Below, in pieces: positions 1 through 11,321 of a stretch of 64,000 bases of DNA. The stretch is from NCBI GenBank assembly GCA_000310025.1, contig FN649740.1, positions 16,728-80,727 on the forward strand, in the 5' to 3' direction. The DNA is from Ectocarpus siliculosus (taxonomy: Eukaryota > Sar > Phaeophyceae > Ectocarpales > Ectocarpaceae). Below the pieces are notes generated by a model. That model worked only from the letters and a program-made list of their open reading frames with translations. It did not search any database and had not been told where the DNA came from. The position numbers and the translations under genes were made by a program. How positions within the stretch are numbered: position 1 is the first letter of the stretch; every line of letters starts with the position of its first letter.

Positions 1-186
1 CGGCCGCCGGCGCATCCACCGCACCGCCGACGCCTTCCTGATTCATGGCCCCTTGCGCCTGCCGCCGTGGCGGGGGCGGCGGCGGCGTCTGCAGTTGCTG
101 GTGCTGCGGCTGCTGCTGTTGTCCCTGGTATTGCGGTCTCTGCTGGTGCTGTTGCTGGTGCTGTGGCAACTGCTGTCGTTGCTGCC

Positions 187-228
<42 letters not shown>

Positions 229-517
229 CTGGTTGATGATAGTGCTGCGGTTGCCCGACCTCCCCCCCTGGCCTACTGCGCCCTCCTCCCGCTGCTCCCA
301 TCTCTTCCCCTTGCGGCCCATAGTGTGCTGGTCCGTCCGCGCCGATCCCGGCGCCCCCCACGTGTCCATCCCCTCCCCCTCCCCCCGCCCCCCTACCATA
401 CGAACTCCCGCCGTGCGCGTGGGAATCGTTGCGGTGGCCTTTTGGGGACGGGACATGCTGCGTACGTGACGGACCCCGGCGACTGACGTAAGTCGACTGG
501 TCGCGCCTAGCTACCAT
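1..517 (-). CDS. Glutamine-rich low-complexity protein, 5' part (runs off the window edge)
   Basis: An open minus-strand frame runs from an ATG at 517 to base 1 without a stop (172 codons). It begins MVARRDQSTYVSRRG, continues through a Gly/His-rich stretch, then 13 glutamines coded by pure CAG (188-226), then a Gln/His/Pro segment and six prolines. The composition changes smoothly across the polyQ tract and no stop interrupts it. The two other frames here give only polyserine or polyalanine/polyleucine. Long Gln/His/Pro regions are typical of transcription and chromatin regulators, but no folded domain is visible, so no function is assigned. The start is uncertain: the frame stays open upstream of 517, and a possible splice acceptor (ACGCAG) lies near 468-473. 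The 3' part is outside the window. Confidence 0.5.
188..226. repeat. CTG/CAG microsatellite, 13 units
   Basis: There are thirteen uninterrupted CTG triplets on the plus strand. Read on the minus strand in the flanking open frame they code for 13 glutamines. Pure triplet runs of this kind change length easily between individuals. Confidence 0.9.
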
Positions 518-1360
518 TGGTGAATTGGAGCGCGTCTGCCTAGGTCTTGCGTGGCGCGCTCTCCCCCCTGTATACACGGACGGCGATAGGCGTGACTCAA
601 TCCTCAAAGTCCCCCTGCCTTCTATGCTGGTCACCCGTCGCTCACCCTGGCTCAATGACCTCCTCCTCTCACCTCCGCCCCTCTGCGGCGAGCCCCCGTC
701 CTCTCCCCTTCCTTGGCCCCGCCATCCGCCTTGCTCTTCCTCCTCCTCGTCGCGGCGCCGCATCGGTGTCAACGTCCCAAGCCTTACCGTATTCGGCATG
801 GGACCCCGCGCTCGGCAGCAGGATCCCGGCCCCCGCACTCAAGCGCCGGGTCGGCCGACAAACGAACCGACGATGCTCTTGCTCTCTTTCTCTGTCTGTC
901 TCCTCCCTTCCGTACGCTCGCTTCCTTCTTCTTCCTCCTCTGTCTCTCTTCTACTCCTCCTCCTCTTGTTTGTTTGTTGTCTTGCTCTTTCGTTCAGATG
1001 TTTCTTCTGTTGTGAGCAAGGTGCATCTCTTTCTTTTTATTTTCTTTCCGTTACACATGCCTACCTATCTATCAATTCTCTCTTACCTACGGTGCCCCCT
1101 TTGATCTTTCTAACCGTTCTGACAAAACACCAGGTTGTACAACACAACCTTCCACTTGTTGTTGCTGTTTTTGTTGCCACATGTGCACTTTGTTTTCCTC
1201 TCTGTTCTCCGGCCGTCGCTACACCTGTGTGTTCGTCCCATCTATTCTGGCGCCGGGTTACAGGCCATTCGGCGTATTTACCTGACGTGTCAGCCGGGGT
1301 CACACGGGAGTTTTTTTTTTCTTTCTTAATATGACACAACGAATTCATCTCTATCATTGA
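518..1360. other. Gene-free, pyrimidine-rich stretch
   Basis: The plus strand is rich in CT and TCC. Open frames here are long only because pyrimidine-rich sequence lacks stop codons, and none has a recognisable domain. Part of it (about 1243-1295) resembles a segment near 33136-33177, and the last 35 bases belong to a dispersed repeat interrupted by the SINE that follows. The upstream region of the minus-strand gene at 1-517 probably lies here. Confidence 0.5.
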
Positions 1361-1720
1361 CCGGTCGCCCCGGTGGTCTAGTAGGTAACCTCGGAACCTT
1401 CTAGAGGTCAGGTCAGGGGTTCCAATCCCGGCGTAATCGGGCTTTTCTTGCAAAGTGAGTTTTTCTCTCGCTTCCGCTCTTGGCTTACTTAGTGGATAGC
1501 GCTATTTAGTTCGTGTGTACACAGAGGGAAGAGAGTGCTGAACTCTTCTCGCATTAAAAATCGAAGGCAAAGTACCGCAGGAGGGGATGGTAGAGAGGGG
1601 CTTCTGTGTGACCACGGGTTGGAGCAAACGGCACTAGTTCTGTGAGCGCTGATTTGAAGTGAAGACAAAAAAAAAAAAAATGAAAAGAGTCAGAGACAGA
1701 TTAGCAATGAATTCATAGCG
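1325..1720. repeat. Dispersed repeat unit split by the SINE at 1361-1680
   Basis: Bases 1325-1358 (TAATATGACACAACGAATTC and on) match the repeat at 8388-8424. The match resumes after the SINE at 1682 with GAAAAGAGTCAGAGACAG, which is contiguous in the uninterrupted copies at 8425-8460 and 12420-12450. The two halves therefore belong to one older repeat into which the SINE later inserted. Confidence 0.7.
1361..1680 (+). mobile_element. tRNA-derived SINE, copy 1
   Basis: This is a roughly 320-bp element with an internal RNA polymerase III promoter. Box A is TGGTCTAGTAGG at 1374-1385 and box B is GGTTCCAATCC at 1418-1428. The 44-base spacing between them is that of a real tRNA. A non-tRNA body follows, and the element ends in 14 adenines (1667-1680). 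The whole unit recurs at 13197-13511 at clearly high identity. Flanking copies of TGA could be a short target duplication but are not convincing alone. SINEs are non-coding and are mobilised by LINE machinery; no LINE is present here. Confidence 0.75.
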
Positions 1721-4700
1721 TCATAAAAAGCTCCCTGTGTATGTCTACGATTTCCCAGACAGCATATAAGGGCATCTCCCCTGCGGGTAACAGGCTCAAC
1801 AAAACAGTTTGGTAGCTGTCTTGTGTGTCTCATATATGTTATGTTGGGAAGGTGTAGCAGAAAGGTATTGGGTACTGTTGGGTAGTCGGGCGTTTTGTGT
1901 GTGGCACCCTGTTAGTCGTAGGGCATGCAGTCTCCCTCAGTTTTCAAACGTATTTTCAGTGTGGTATGCATATATGTACGACATATGTGCGGACACGTGT
2001 CGGAGTATGTGTGGACGGACACACGGGAGCTTTTTAATTTTTAATTTTTAATTTTTTTGGTTTTGTTGCCCCATATTTCCCCCTGCGGTGGTTGCCTTAG
2101 TTTTTATCGCGAAAGGGTTCAGCCATCCCTTTCCCACGTCGACCGTGAGGTTGAAGATTGTTTACTCACGACCTAGATCGCTTTCTACAACTACTTAGTT
2201 CCTTGTTCGTTGCCGCTCTTCGAAAAAATTATTGGGCACAAAACAACTAGTCACGTGCGTACACTTCTCTTTCCTCTCATCTCAAAACCCGACCCGCACA
2301 CACCTGACATCGCAATACTGTACAGCCTACGCGTAGCGGCAACCGCGAAAGAGGTACGCCTCGAAGCGCCCTTGTATGCCCTACCAAAACACGCCGTTGA
2401 GCATGTGTTCACTTTGTCATACATACCACGCCACGTATGCTGCTGTGGCCCCCAACCGCGGGCATTGGTTGCTCGAGTGCGTCTTAGTCCCACTGAGCGT
2501 GGACCAGCCGAGTCCCGCGCCGCCGAGTCCCTTGTGTCAGGTTCATGTTTGTAGATCAGCTTGTTTGTTCCCTGTTTCCCTCGACCATCTTCGACAACCC
2601 GGCACGTCATTCATGAATTAGCCTTTCCCGTCAATCCGTAACGACAGGTGGTGCGCTTTGCGCAGCGGAGGGGTCTGGACATGTGTAACGCTCGGACACC
2701 CCTCCCGTGAAACCAGGAACGAGAGCCCCGGGTTGATGTTGCGTGCGGAGGAAGGAGCGAGAGGATGCGTGCATACCAATGTGGCAGGGGAACGGCGAGT
2801 ACAACTCAAACGGTGTGGGCAGTGGGAGGAAAAGGAGGCAGGAGGTAGGACTGACTATCCATCCAAGGAGGGGAAAGGTGCAGCAGTTGCTGCTATGCGA
2901 GGCCAACGCGGCTGTACCAAGACCACCCCCGGTAGGAGGTGGTGGGTGGGTGTCTTCCGGACGCCGAAAATGCACAAAGGTAAAAGGATCGCCTCCAGGT
3001 TGGTACACTGACAGGACGAGCCCGGCGAAGGCACCCAACCTCGGGATTGTGGAGCGGGGTACAAAATTAATCTAGGCTGCGGCGCTTTTCTTTTCTGTCA
3101 ATACAATATGGTAGGCATAGAAACGAATGGTCTCTGTGTGTGCAGCTGCATACGAACGTGGCATGTCGTGACGTGGCGATGGCGAACAGAAGAAATAATA
3201 GGCTGGAGCGACGATTTCTCGAATGGAACCACGCGATTGTACTTTGGGGGCCGCGGGAATCTTGTGGTGGCTGCCACTCACTCCCGGAGCGACAGACATT
3301 TGATAGAGAACGTCGATCGTTGGTTTGTACCTTGGCAGTCAGTGCCATGTCGTGGGGTATACTACTGCTGTACTGCTGTACACGTTTTTGTCCGGGGCGA
3401 AGAAAAAGCATCATCGGTTGCCTCTTGTGGTATGCAATCCACCCTCCAACGAAAGTGCTGGCTTTGGGACTGCTGTACGGGCGTAGGATATCGTTTCGAA
3501 GGGTTGGTTGTTGTGCGGTATTTTGTTGTGCTTGACATGAATGGGTAGTCTTTCTGTGTGTGTTTTTATTATTCCTTAATGATCCCAAAGGTGCGGAAAG
3601 AGGGAGAGGGGGGCCGATCATCAGTCAGTGCGTGCTGCGTGAACCCCCACATCGGAGAGAGAGTTGTACCCTCCCTGTACAAGGTGAATAGTCTGGCCTG
3701 TCTGTACGGAGGGTACAGGGGGGCATAATGCGTGAGTGACACGTGCTATACATACTACGATGCGCACCGGAAGGCGGAGGAGGTTGATTAACGGAAGTTC
3801 GCAAAAAATAAATGTGTACAACAAACAAGTAGCATCTTCCGACATTAACAAGAGATGAACGCGGAGACAACCAACGGCTGTTGGTCTCCATGTGGTACAC
3901 ATGTCCCGATGACGTGCAGCGGCTGGCCCGCGCGACCTACCTGCTTTGTTTGGGCAACGTGTGTCGATGTCTCGACGGCTGAGAACACAGTCTATCACGT
4001 TGTGTTTGTTGCTTTCGTTGCTCAGCGCTATCATATATTGGATGGATATGGTACTACTGCTGTAGGAAGGACTTAATTGATTGTGTTATTTATTGCTAAA
4101 TACTTCCAAGTACTATTTCGTGAAGGTCGGCGGCTGATTTTATTTTTCATAAGCCGTCGCTGACGACCCTATATTTTGCCTTTCTTTCTTTTTATTTCGC
4201 CATATTCTCTTATGAATCCTCCCTGTTGTGAGGGTGCATTGGTTGTGTGTAGACAATGTTTCTTACGAGCAGGCCGGCGCACTCCACCCAGCATGTTTGA
4301 ACTCCACATTTATTTCTACGATCTATCTACCTATTCTATCTATACTGACTGTCTATCTATGTTGTGTAACACACACACACGCGCCCCACAATTAAACCGC
4401 CCTTTCTTTGTTGATCGTGTGGCTGCGGGTGTGTCGACGCGCCCGATTTGCGTCGGGACGGATGTTAGGCCGGGTTGGTTAGTTGTGAAGATACAACAAT
4501 GCATGCATGCACTTGCAACGTTCCTAAACTATTTGTTGACTAATTAGTTGGTGCATGTTTACCCAACCAACCAACCAGAAACAACCAGCAGAGAGAAAAC
4601 AGATGACGTGGACAAATACTTCTTCCCAAAAAAAACCCAGCCGTATATCATTTATTATCTGAAGTGGCCATTAGTCTACTAGGTTTCGTTGTTACGTTGG

Positions 4701-5547
4701 TAGCATGGTTGTTGGTAAATGAAAGGAGTAGAAAACACCTCGTGACTGGTCGGGTAAACCAACAACTTGCTTGCCCTTTTTTTCTCTTCTTGTAGTTAGT
4801 TAGTCGCTCTTGTCGCTGTTTCTCTGTTTCGTTTCTTTTCTCGAGACTCCTCCTCTCTCTCTCCTCTGACTCTCCTCATCATCACCATGCCTCTGTGCTG
4901 TGTGTTGTTGTTGTATTCGCCACCAACATTCATTGTGTACGCTCCCTCTGACACTACAGGTAGCAGCAGCGTCCCGCGGCGGTTATTATTTCTTGTTTTT
5001 TTATGATACGGTACTACTTGCTGTGGGGAACGGAAAAATCTAGTTCGACATTTCTTTTCTTATTTATCGTCTCGCTTTACGGGCCGGCAGATGCGCATTC
5101 GGCTGGGTTTGCAGAGGGGGGCGGGGGGGGTATAGTATATAACTTGGCCCCCGGCTGCCGACCTAATTTTGTCTAAACACACAAGAAGGGCGTCTTTCAC
5201 TCTTTGTTGCTCCCCGTCCAACCAACCCAACCAACAAGGCGTGACATTTTCCCACCTCCCACGACACGAGCAGGGGGACGTGCATCCAATTTTTTTCTGG
5301 GCATACCGTCATACACCCCGGCGATCCCCAGCTGATCCATTTGGGCAAAACTGCATTATTGTTACTGTTGTGTGTGTGCAGGAAAAAAACACAAACACGC
5401 CAGCAGCAGCAGCAGGCGGAAAATTGCGCAACAGCTTTTCAGCTGCGGGTGTTGTTCCCGGCATTGCTACCCGCCCTCGAGAGCTGCTGGGTGATAGGCT
5501 TGACCCCGCGCAGCATCGAAAAAGACTGCCGTTCGCGCTTGGCAATC
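1721..5547. other. Gene-free interval with short repeats
   Basis: I see no exon with convincing protein similarity on either strand. Open frames of 60-180 codons are scattered and mutually overlapping without domains. Present are T-rich and ACACAC runs (for example 4368-4381), CCAA-type repeats near 4560 and 5220, four copies of ACTGCTGTA (3364, 3372, 3469, 4056), and a 40-base stretch (3541-3590) found again inverted near 21140. Confidence 0.5.
3541..3590 (-). repeat. Dispersed repeat, inverted relative to its copy at 21131-21185
   Basis: The reverse complement (TTAAGGAATAATAAAAACAC followed by ACACAGAAAGACT) matches plus-strand 21147-21180 with only a couple of differences. The similarity fades on both sides. 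Confidence 0.6.
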
Positions 5548-6433
5548 ATGGCTGCTAGCGCTGTCGTTGGTGCGTCTACCGCGTCCATTGTCCCGACAGG
5601 AGGGGCAGGGGCTGTAGCTCCGGCCGCAGCAGGAGCCGGCGCCGGTGGGGCGAGGACTGCCCGCAGGAAGCAAAGGTGCTGGTTGTTCCAGGTGGACGGC
5701 GTCACAAGCAATGGTGAGCTCGCGGGGCAAGGCCGTTGTACCTGGCCAGGGGGTGCTGTGAAATTGCATTGATTGAGTTCGTCGAGCCCGCTCTCGACTG
5801 GTGCTACTGGGCAAGAAAGGATGTTGATTTGGCTCTGCTTCTTGTGTTGCTGTGCTGAGAGAGATGGCTGTTTAGGGCAGCAGAAAGAGCACATAGTCTG
5901 CCGGGGCGATTGTTGTTCCTGTCCTGCCTGCTGTTTCGCGCAAAAACTAATAGGGCAGTAGTGCGAACGCTATTTGACGCGCAGCCTTGTCCCCATGCCG
6001 CTGCTGCTACTACTGTTGTCCCCCGCCTGCGTTGGGCGATACAGCCTCCGAAGTTGAGCTGCTGGCTTCCATCCGTGAGAGGTACACGACGGTCAAACGC
6101 CTTGTCGTCAGACCTGCCGCAACAAGCAAAGATGCTGTTGCTGCTGCCGACGGCAGCCCGCGAAACGTGGTGGTGGAGGTGCAGTTCACCGGCCCTCAGC
6201 CCAGCGAGGGGCCCGGCGCTCTGCTGTGCGACCTTTTGTGCGGCGTTTCCGTAGACGCCAAGCCCGTGGAGCTTCCGCGGGGGCGCAAGAAGCGAGCCAG
6301 GACTGACGCGACGGCGTCCATGGAGGGCAGCGACTCGGGTGAGACGGACCACTTGATGATTTTGTTGCTGTCGGAAGAAAACAAAATCCTTGGTTGGCGG
6401 AAGCTGATACCGTCATGTTCCCCGTCAGGATGA
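5548..6433 (+). CDS. Hypothetical protein, two exons
   Basis: The proposed exons are 5548-5713 and 6045-6433. Exon 1 begins at an ATG (MAASAVVGASTAS) and runs through an Ala/Gly-rich stretch to a basic segment (TARRKQRCWLFQVDG). The donor is G|GTGAGC and the acceptor TACAG|CC; both sides are phase 1, so the frame joins to SEVELLASIRERYTTVKRLV. Exon 2 is acidic to neutral, then basic (RGRKKRARTD, a possible nuclear localisation signal). Reading through, the frame stops at 6431-6433. A second good donor (GTGAGA, 6339) could instead lead to further exons that I could not find. No family is recognised. The matching phases and protein-like composition argue for a real gene, but the 3' end is uncertain. 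Confidence 0.42.
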
Positions 6434-6955
6434 ATAACCTTTTCGGGTGCCGGCCGCCGCGTGAATTTAATCCCCGCTCGGCGTGCGAGCGTGTCTATCG
6501 AACGCCGCGCGTGCGCTGAACGTGGCTATCTGCTGCTGCTGTCTAGTGTTTGTTGCGAGACGTGTTGCGTATTGACACAGTCAACGGTGTTCGCTGTTAC
6601 ATGAGGCGACTCACGCACCTGTGTAGTTGTTGACATGCGCGGCCGGGTGAGACAGAATGTCCCGCAAAGGAGTGTGAGTTTCCCTGCGGGCTGCTGTGTG
6701 TGTATCTATACATCTGTGACGGGCTTGCCTGTTTCGATGCAACGGTAGCACGCACAGCGGACACATGCGAACTTGCGGCATTACCCTTTCATCGATGATG
6801 TGCATAAAACGTGCACATTTGGATCACATTTTTTCTTGCCGGCGTCCGAAGTTTTGGAAGTTTTTACGCTCAACAGCAGAAAAAAAGAAGGGGTGCGCAC
6901 GGATTGAGATTTGAGTGCAAAAGTTTGTCCTCCAGATTTGTTCGCGGCAGCGTTT

Positions 6956-6995
<40 letters not shown>

Positions 6996-8096
6996 ATGAC
7001 CGTCGCCACCTGCGTAGTTCAGAGCACCGACCGGCGTTATTTGCAATATGATGTTGTGAGAGGGCAGCTGTTCGTGGCACAACGAATTGACCTCGTAGAG
7101 GCGTTGGATTTTTTTGGACTACAAATGCCGAGAGCAAACAATCAGCGCGCGTGGCGTGTTGCCGATGCCTCTCTGCAACTGTGGCGTATATCTGGTTCCG
7201 CACACCCATACACGCCATAGCATAGGTACACAGCGGTAGCCCCTTATTGTTGGCGGGTTGGGGGCGCATGACGCGGCGGTGACGCGAATCGTGTCATCCT
7301 GTTTTCGAAACAATTCACATGATTTGGGAACCATGTCTGTCTCCCTCGCCTCATGCAGATGATTTGGCGCGAACGAGAAGCGATTGACAACTTTTCACTC
7401 GGCAAAGAATACATACTCCGTCGGCCCAAATCCATGTGCTGGTTATGGATGCCCCGCACCAACGCATGCGTACGATCGTGCTGCGCAGGACTGGTTTTGT
7501 TGAAAGGGTAGGCACGGAAAGCGATCAGTATGGGCGTTTAGTTTCGGGAACGGTAAAAGCTCGAAGTTGTCACGCGTTGCGATTCAGACCCTTTCTAATA
7601 CTCTGCTGTAATGTGAATGTGGTTGTGGTCTCGCATGAATGCATGAATGTTGCTGCTCGAACGCGGCGGCACCGCCGCCGCCGCCGCCGCCGCTGTCCTC
7701 GGTAGACTCATGCCCTCTTGAAAGTCAAAGCTGCTACATGTAGGTACACGCCTGTACATTAACTCGTACGCCTTTTGTCCGCCGGGGCTCTCTTTCTCCC
7801 TCTTGTTTTTCAGATATGTACACGCCTATCCATAGATTGTTGAAAGCAAGCCGACGAATATCGTCGGCGTTGCTAGTCCCAAGCTTTATATTTTTATTTT
7901 AGTCGCGTGTTGCGCGTGTGCTGACACCACGAACGGGAAGGACCTTAATTAGCCGACACACTACGCAATAATGGTCGTGATGGACGCGGGTACGCAATAA
8001 AAAAACAACACATACATCCGATCCTCGGGAATCACGAAATGCAACGTCTACATACACACGGTAGGCACTCTGTCTGTCCCTTTAACACGGTACGTA
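6434..8096. other. Gene-free interval
   Basis: No supported exon was seen. It contains a CT dinucleotide run (6958-6993) and a GCC triplet run (7664-7694). Several open frames overlap the CT run only because it lacks stop codons. Confidence 0.5.
6958..6993. repeat. (CT)n microsatellite
   Basis: About 18 CT units, uninterrupted. Confidence 0.9.
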
Positions 8097-8460
8097 CTGC
8101 TTTTGCCTACCACTCACTCTCGTCCTCTCGTCCGCATCAACAACAAACAATGCAACTTGCCGCACAACAAGAGCCATCCCTGCAGGAAAAGCTGTACAAA
8201 CAAGCAAAAAGCAGCTCCTGCTGCGGTAAGCTGCTGCTGTATGTACCATTTTTCAGCACGCACGAACAACAGATACAGCACAGGCGAAAGAGCTGAGTCT
8301 GCCTGTCTGTGTCTGCGTCGGCGTGAGTAGGGGTGGGTGTGAGGTATCGATAGAGTAACGACAGGATGTTTTTTTATGTTTATTCTTCTTAATATGACAC
8401 AACGAATCCATCTCCATCATAGAAAAGAGTCTGAGACAGATTAGCAATGAATTCATTGTG
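8097..8460. repeat. Mosaic repeat segment A
   Basis: It begins TTTTGCCTACCACTCACTCT. Its first part recurs at 11430-11570. Its second part (from CCATTTTTCAGCACGCACGA to GTATCGATAGAGTAACGACA) recurs at 12262-12362. Its third part (CCATCTCCATCATAGAAAAG and on) recurs at 12400-12450 and, split, around the SINE at 1361. There is no coding potential; it is probably a piece of a non-autonomous transposon family. Confidence 0.65.
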
Positions 8461-8624
8461 TATGGCATCTCGACGAGTATCGTCGCGTTGCCTGTCTGAA
8501 GCTTTCGATTTTTGCAGCGGGTAACAATCAAGGTAGACACCAAGAAGATGCCCGATGAGCACACAGGAACCGGGGGACCCCAAAAAACAAAAGCATGAAA
8601 AACAAAAGAAAGAAAGAAGCGAGA

Positions 8625-9550
8625 ACAAACGAGTCAGACGCGACAGGCTTCAGGGAGGAGGCAAAAGAGCGCATAGAAGAAAAGCACCGTCGCCGCTCGC
8701 TCCGGACCGCTGGAAACTCTCACATAGCACTACATATGGAGCAAATATTAGGTAGGGCCCAAGTCCATTGCTTGGCATAACGCCCATCGCTTCACATGCA
8801 GCAGCCGGATGCACGGGTAGCCTCTTACTCAGCAAAAAGCGAAACGACTGCGGTTGGTTGACGTTCGATGTTGTTGGGACCCTACCGGCGAAAGGCGAGA
8901 GAGAGAGAAAGAGAGGTAGACAAAAATACGAGAGCGGAGAGAAGACAAGGCATTGACTCTCTCGAGAAGAGAAGGCATTGACTCTCTCGAGAAGAGAAGG
9001 CATTGACTCTGTCGAGAAGACACTCACTCTCGTCCCTCTGGCCCGCCGCAGGCTGTCAGACATGATGTCACGTTGTGTATCGAACGGCGATATCCGATGT
9101 CGGCTCAGCAACAGCAAACAAGCACAACAACAAATATAGTCAGTCGCCGTGTGCGAGCTGTGGACTACTATCTTGTTGTAGGAAGTGAGAACTAAAAAGA
9201 GCACGACTACATAGCACCACGGACGAACTATTATCGCAATACGCTTGCCGTCCGCCATAGATGCGCACCGCTGCACGAACGAGCTGTTGGTTATCATACC
9301 TCACTACGTAGTATCTAAGATTGTGCTGCCATCTAGCTTACCTATCGCTCAAATTACGACTACGCAGCAGACTCAAGGCAAGGAAGCAACACGCGTGCCG
9401 ATGCATACCAACCATGCATGCAGCAAAACAAAACAAGGCGGACCGTCTGTTGTTGTTTGTCTCTTCAACTGACTGTGCTGCCGACAACGACACTGGAAAA
9501 AAGTAGGAGACGCGCATCGCCTACGCGAGCAACGCGTGCAGCCCAAACAA
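8625..9550. repeat. Long duplicated segment B, copy 1
   Basis: Bases from about 8625 (CAGACGCGACAGGCTTCAGG) to 9550 match 10310-11230 as a diverged, indel-containing copy. Shared landmarks are CACCGTCGCCGCTC, GACGTTCGATGTTGTTGGGA, GCACCACGGACGAACTATT and GCTCAAATTACGACTACGCA. The duplicated unit is about 0.9 kb and codes for nothing recognisable. It behaves like two insertions of one non-autonomous element. Confidence 0.7.
8949..9023. repeat. 25-bp tandem repeat, 3 units, inside segment B copy 1
   Basis: Units start at 8949, 8974 and 8999, each GGCATTGACTCTCTCGAGAA plus GAGAA; the third has one substitution. The copy of segment B at 10.3-11.2 kb lacks the expansion and has a single related unit near 10638. 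Confidence 0.85.
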
Positions 9551-10309
9551 ACAGAGACGATAACCTTACGACCTTTCTTTTCAGCACATTCATTCATTCC
9601 GAGCATATACTGCAGCAACCGCAAGTATGTGTACAGCAGCAGCCGCATGTTGTGTACAACAACGGTCACTCAGGAAGAAAATCACAACAACAAACAAACG
9701 CAAAAAAAAAAAGGTGGTGGCGCGCAGCACGCAGGACCCTCTTTCGCTTTGAACCGGCCATTCCCATGGCGAAACAGACAAGGTACAGCAGTGAAGGCCG
9801 ACTCTTGCCGGCCCCAGGAGGCGGAAGCTGCTACAACTCGGGGACGGGTCATGATTTGCGATTGATTCCTCACCGAACGGATATCGAACGATGACACTAC
9901 TGTTTCAACTAGCTTCAGAAAAGCTTCAAAATTAATTGTGAAACTTGCATAGAGATGGCAAGTAAACACCCCGTTCCAAAGAATATCTGTCGTTGATTTT
10001 TATTGACTTGCGGACCTTTCGGGGCCAGTTTGTTTTAGCGTACCTCTTTAGGGTAAGTTAGCCTGTGACCACGGGAATCGACCGCGTCAAGTGTTGGATC
10101 AGTACGCACATATGAAGGTACTGGGTAGAGAGAGATCTGAACGGTTTTTAATGCGAAGACAACAACAACAACAACAACAACAACATTTAAAACTGAACTA
10201 ATGGGTGGTGGGCGGATGACCGGCGGACCCCAAAAAGCAAGCGGAAAAATAAAATATAGACTATGTTAAGAAAAAAAAGAAAAAGAAGAAGGGACGACAA
10301 AGACAAGTG

Positions 10310-11265
10310 AGCCAGACGCGACAGGCTTCAGGGAGGTGGCAAAAGAGAGCATACGAAAACCACCGTCGCCGCTCTGAACCGCTGGAAGCTGTCACATAGC
10401 ACAGCATGCAGCAAACATTATAGGGGCCATGCCCCCGTTGCTTCAAGTAAAGAGGCAGCGCCCATCGCCTCACATACAGCAGCCGGGTACGTACTACACA
10501 AATAGCCTCTTACTCAGCAAGAAGAAAAACGATTGCGGTTGACGTTCGATGTTGTTGGGACCCCAACGGCGATAATAGGCGAGAAGGAGAGACAGGTGCT
10601 GCTACTACTACGTAGATCAACAGAAGAAAGCGTAGAGAAGGCATTAATTAACTCTCGAGACCCTAACCGAAGACACTCACTCTCGTCCCTGTGGCCCACC
10701 GCAGGCTGTAACGAACGACGACATCCGATGTGTGCTCAGCAACAACAAACGCAACAAACCAAATATAGTCGCCGTTTCCGAACTAACTGTGGAGACTCTC
10801 TTTCATCACTTGTGGTATGAAGTATGAAGTGACAACGAAATAGAAAATGATGACGAGAAGCACCACGGACGAACTATTTTCTCAATACGCTTGCCGTCGC
10901 GATAGACGCGCACCGTTCCACGAACGACCAGTTGTCAAACCTCACTACGCAAATAAGATTGTTGTCCTGCCATCTACCCCTTATCGCTCAAATTACGACT
11001 ACGCAGCACACTAAAGGTAAGTAAGGCAGCAACACGCTTGCGATGCTTTACCACCCATCCATGCATGTAAGAGAAGAAAAAAAAAAGGGTATGGCGGACC
11101 GTCTGTTGTCTGTATCTTCAACCGTGCTGCCGTTGCTTTTCTTCATGGATATCGGCACAGAGAAAAAAATGAGGAATGCGCATCTCCTACGCGAGCACGG
11201 CGTGCAGCCCAAGCGACAGAGACGATAACCTTATGACCTTTGCAGCATCTTCCGAGCATAACAGC
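10310..11265. repeat. Long duplicated segment B, copy 2
   Basis: This is the diverged second copy of the 8625-9550 segment, in the same orientation, with insertions and deletions throughout. Just upstream (10163-10192) is a CAA triplet run. No gene is seen. Confidence 0.7.
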
Positions 11266-11321
11266 AGCCACCGCATGTGTACAACGGTCACTATAGACTA
11301 AGGAAGAAAATCACAAAATCA

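Noticed and set aside
1061-1453. 130-codon minus-strand frame across the SINE
   Set aside because: A frame with similar peptide recurs at 13161-13436 only because the SINE itself is duplicated. SINEs do not code for protein.
7664-7694. GCC run as part of a coding exon
   Set aside because: The surrounding frame has no domain or splice support, so it is treated as a simple repeat.
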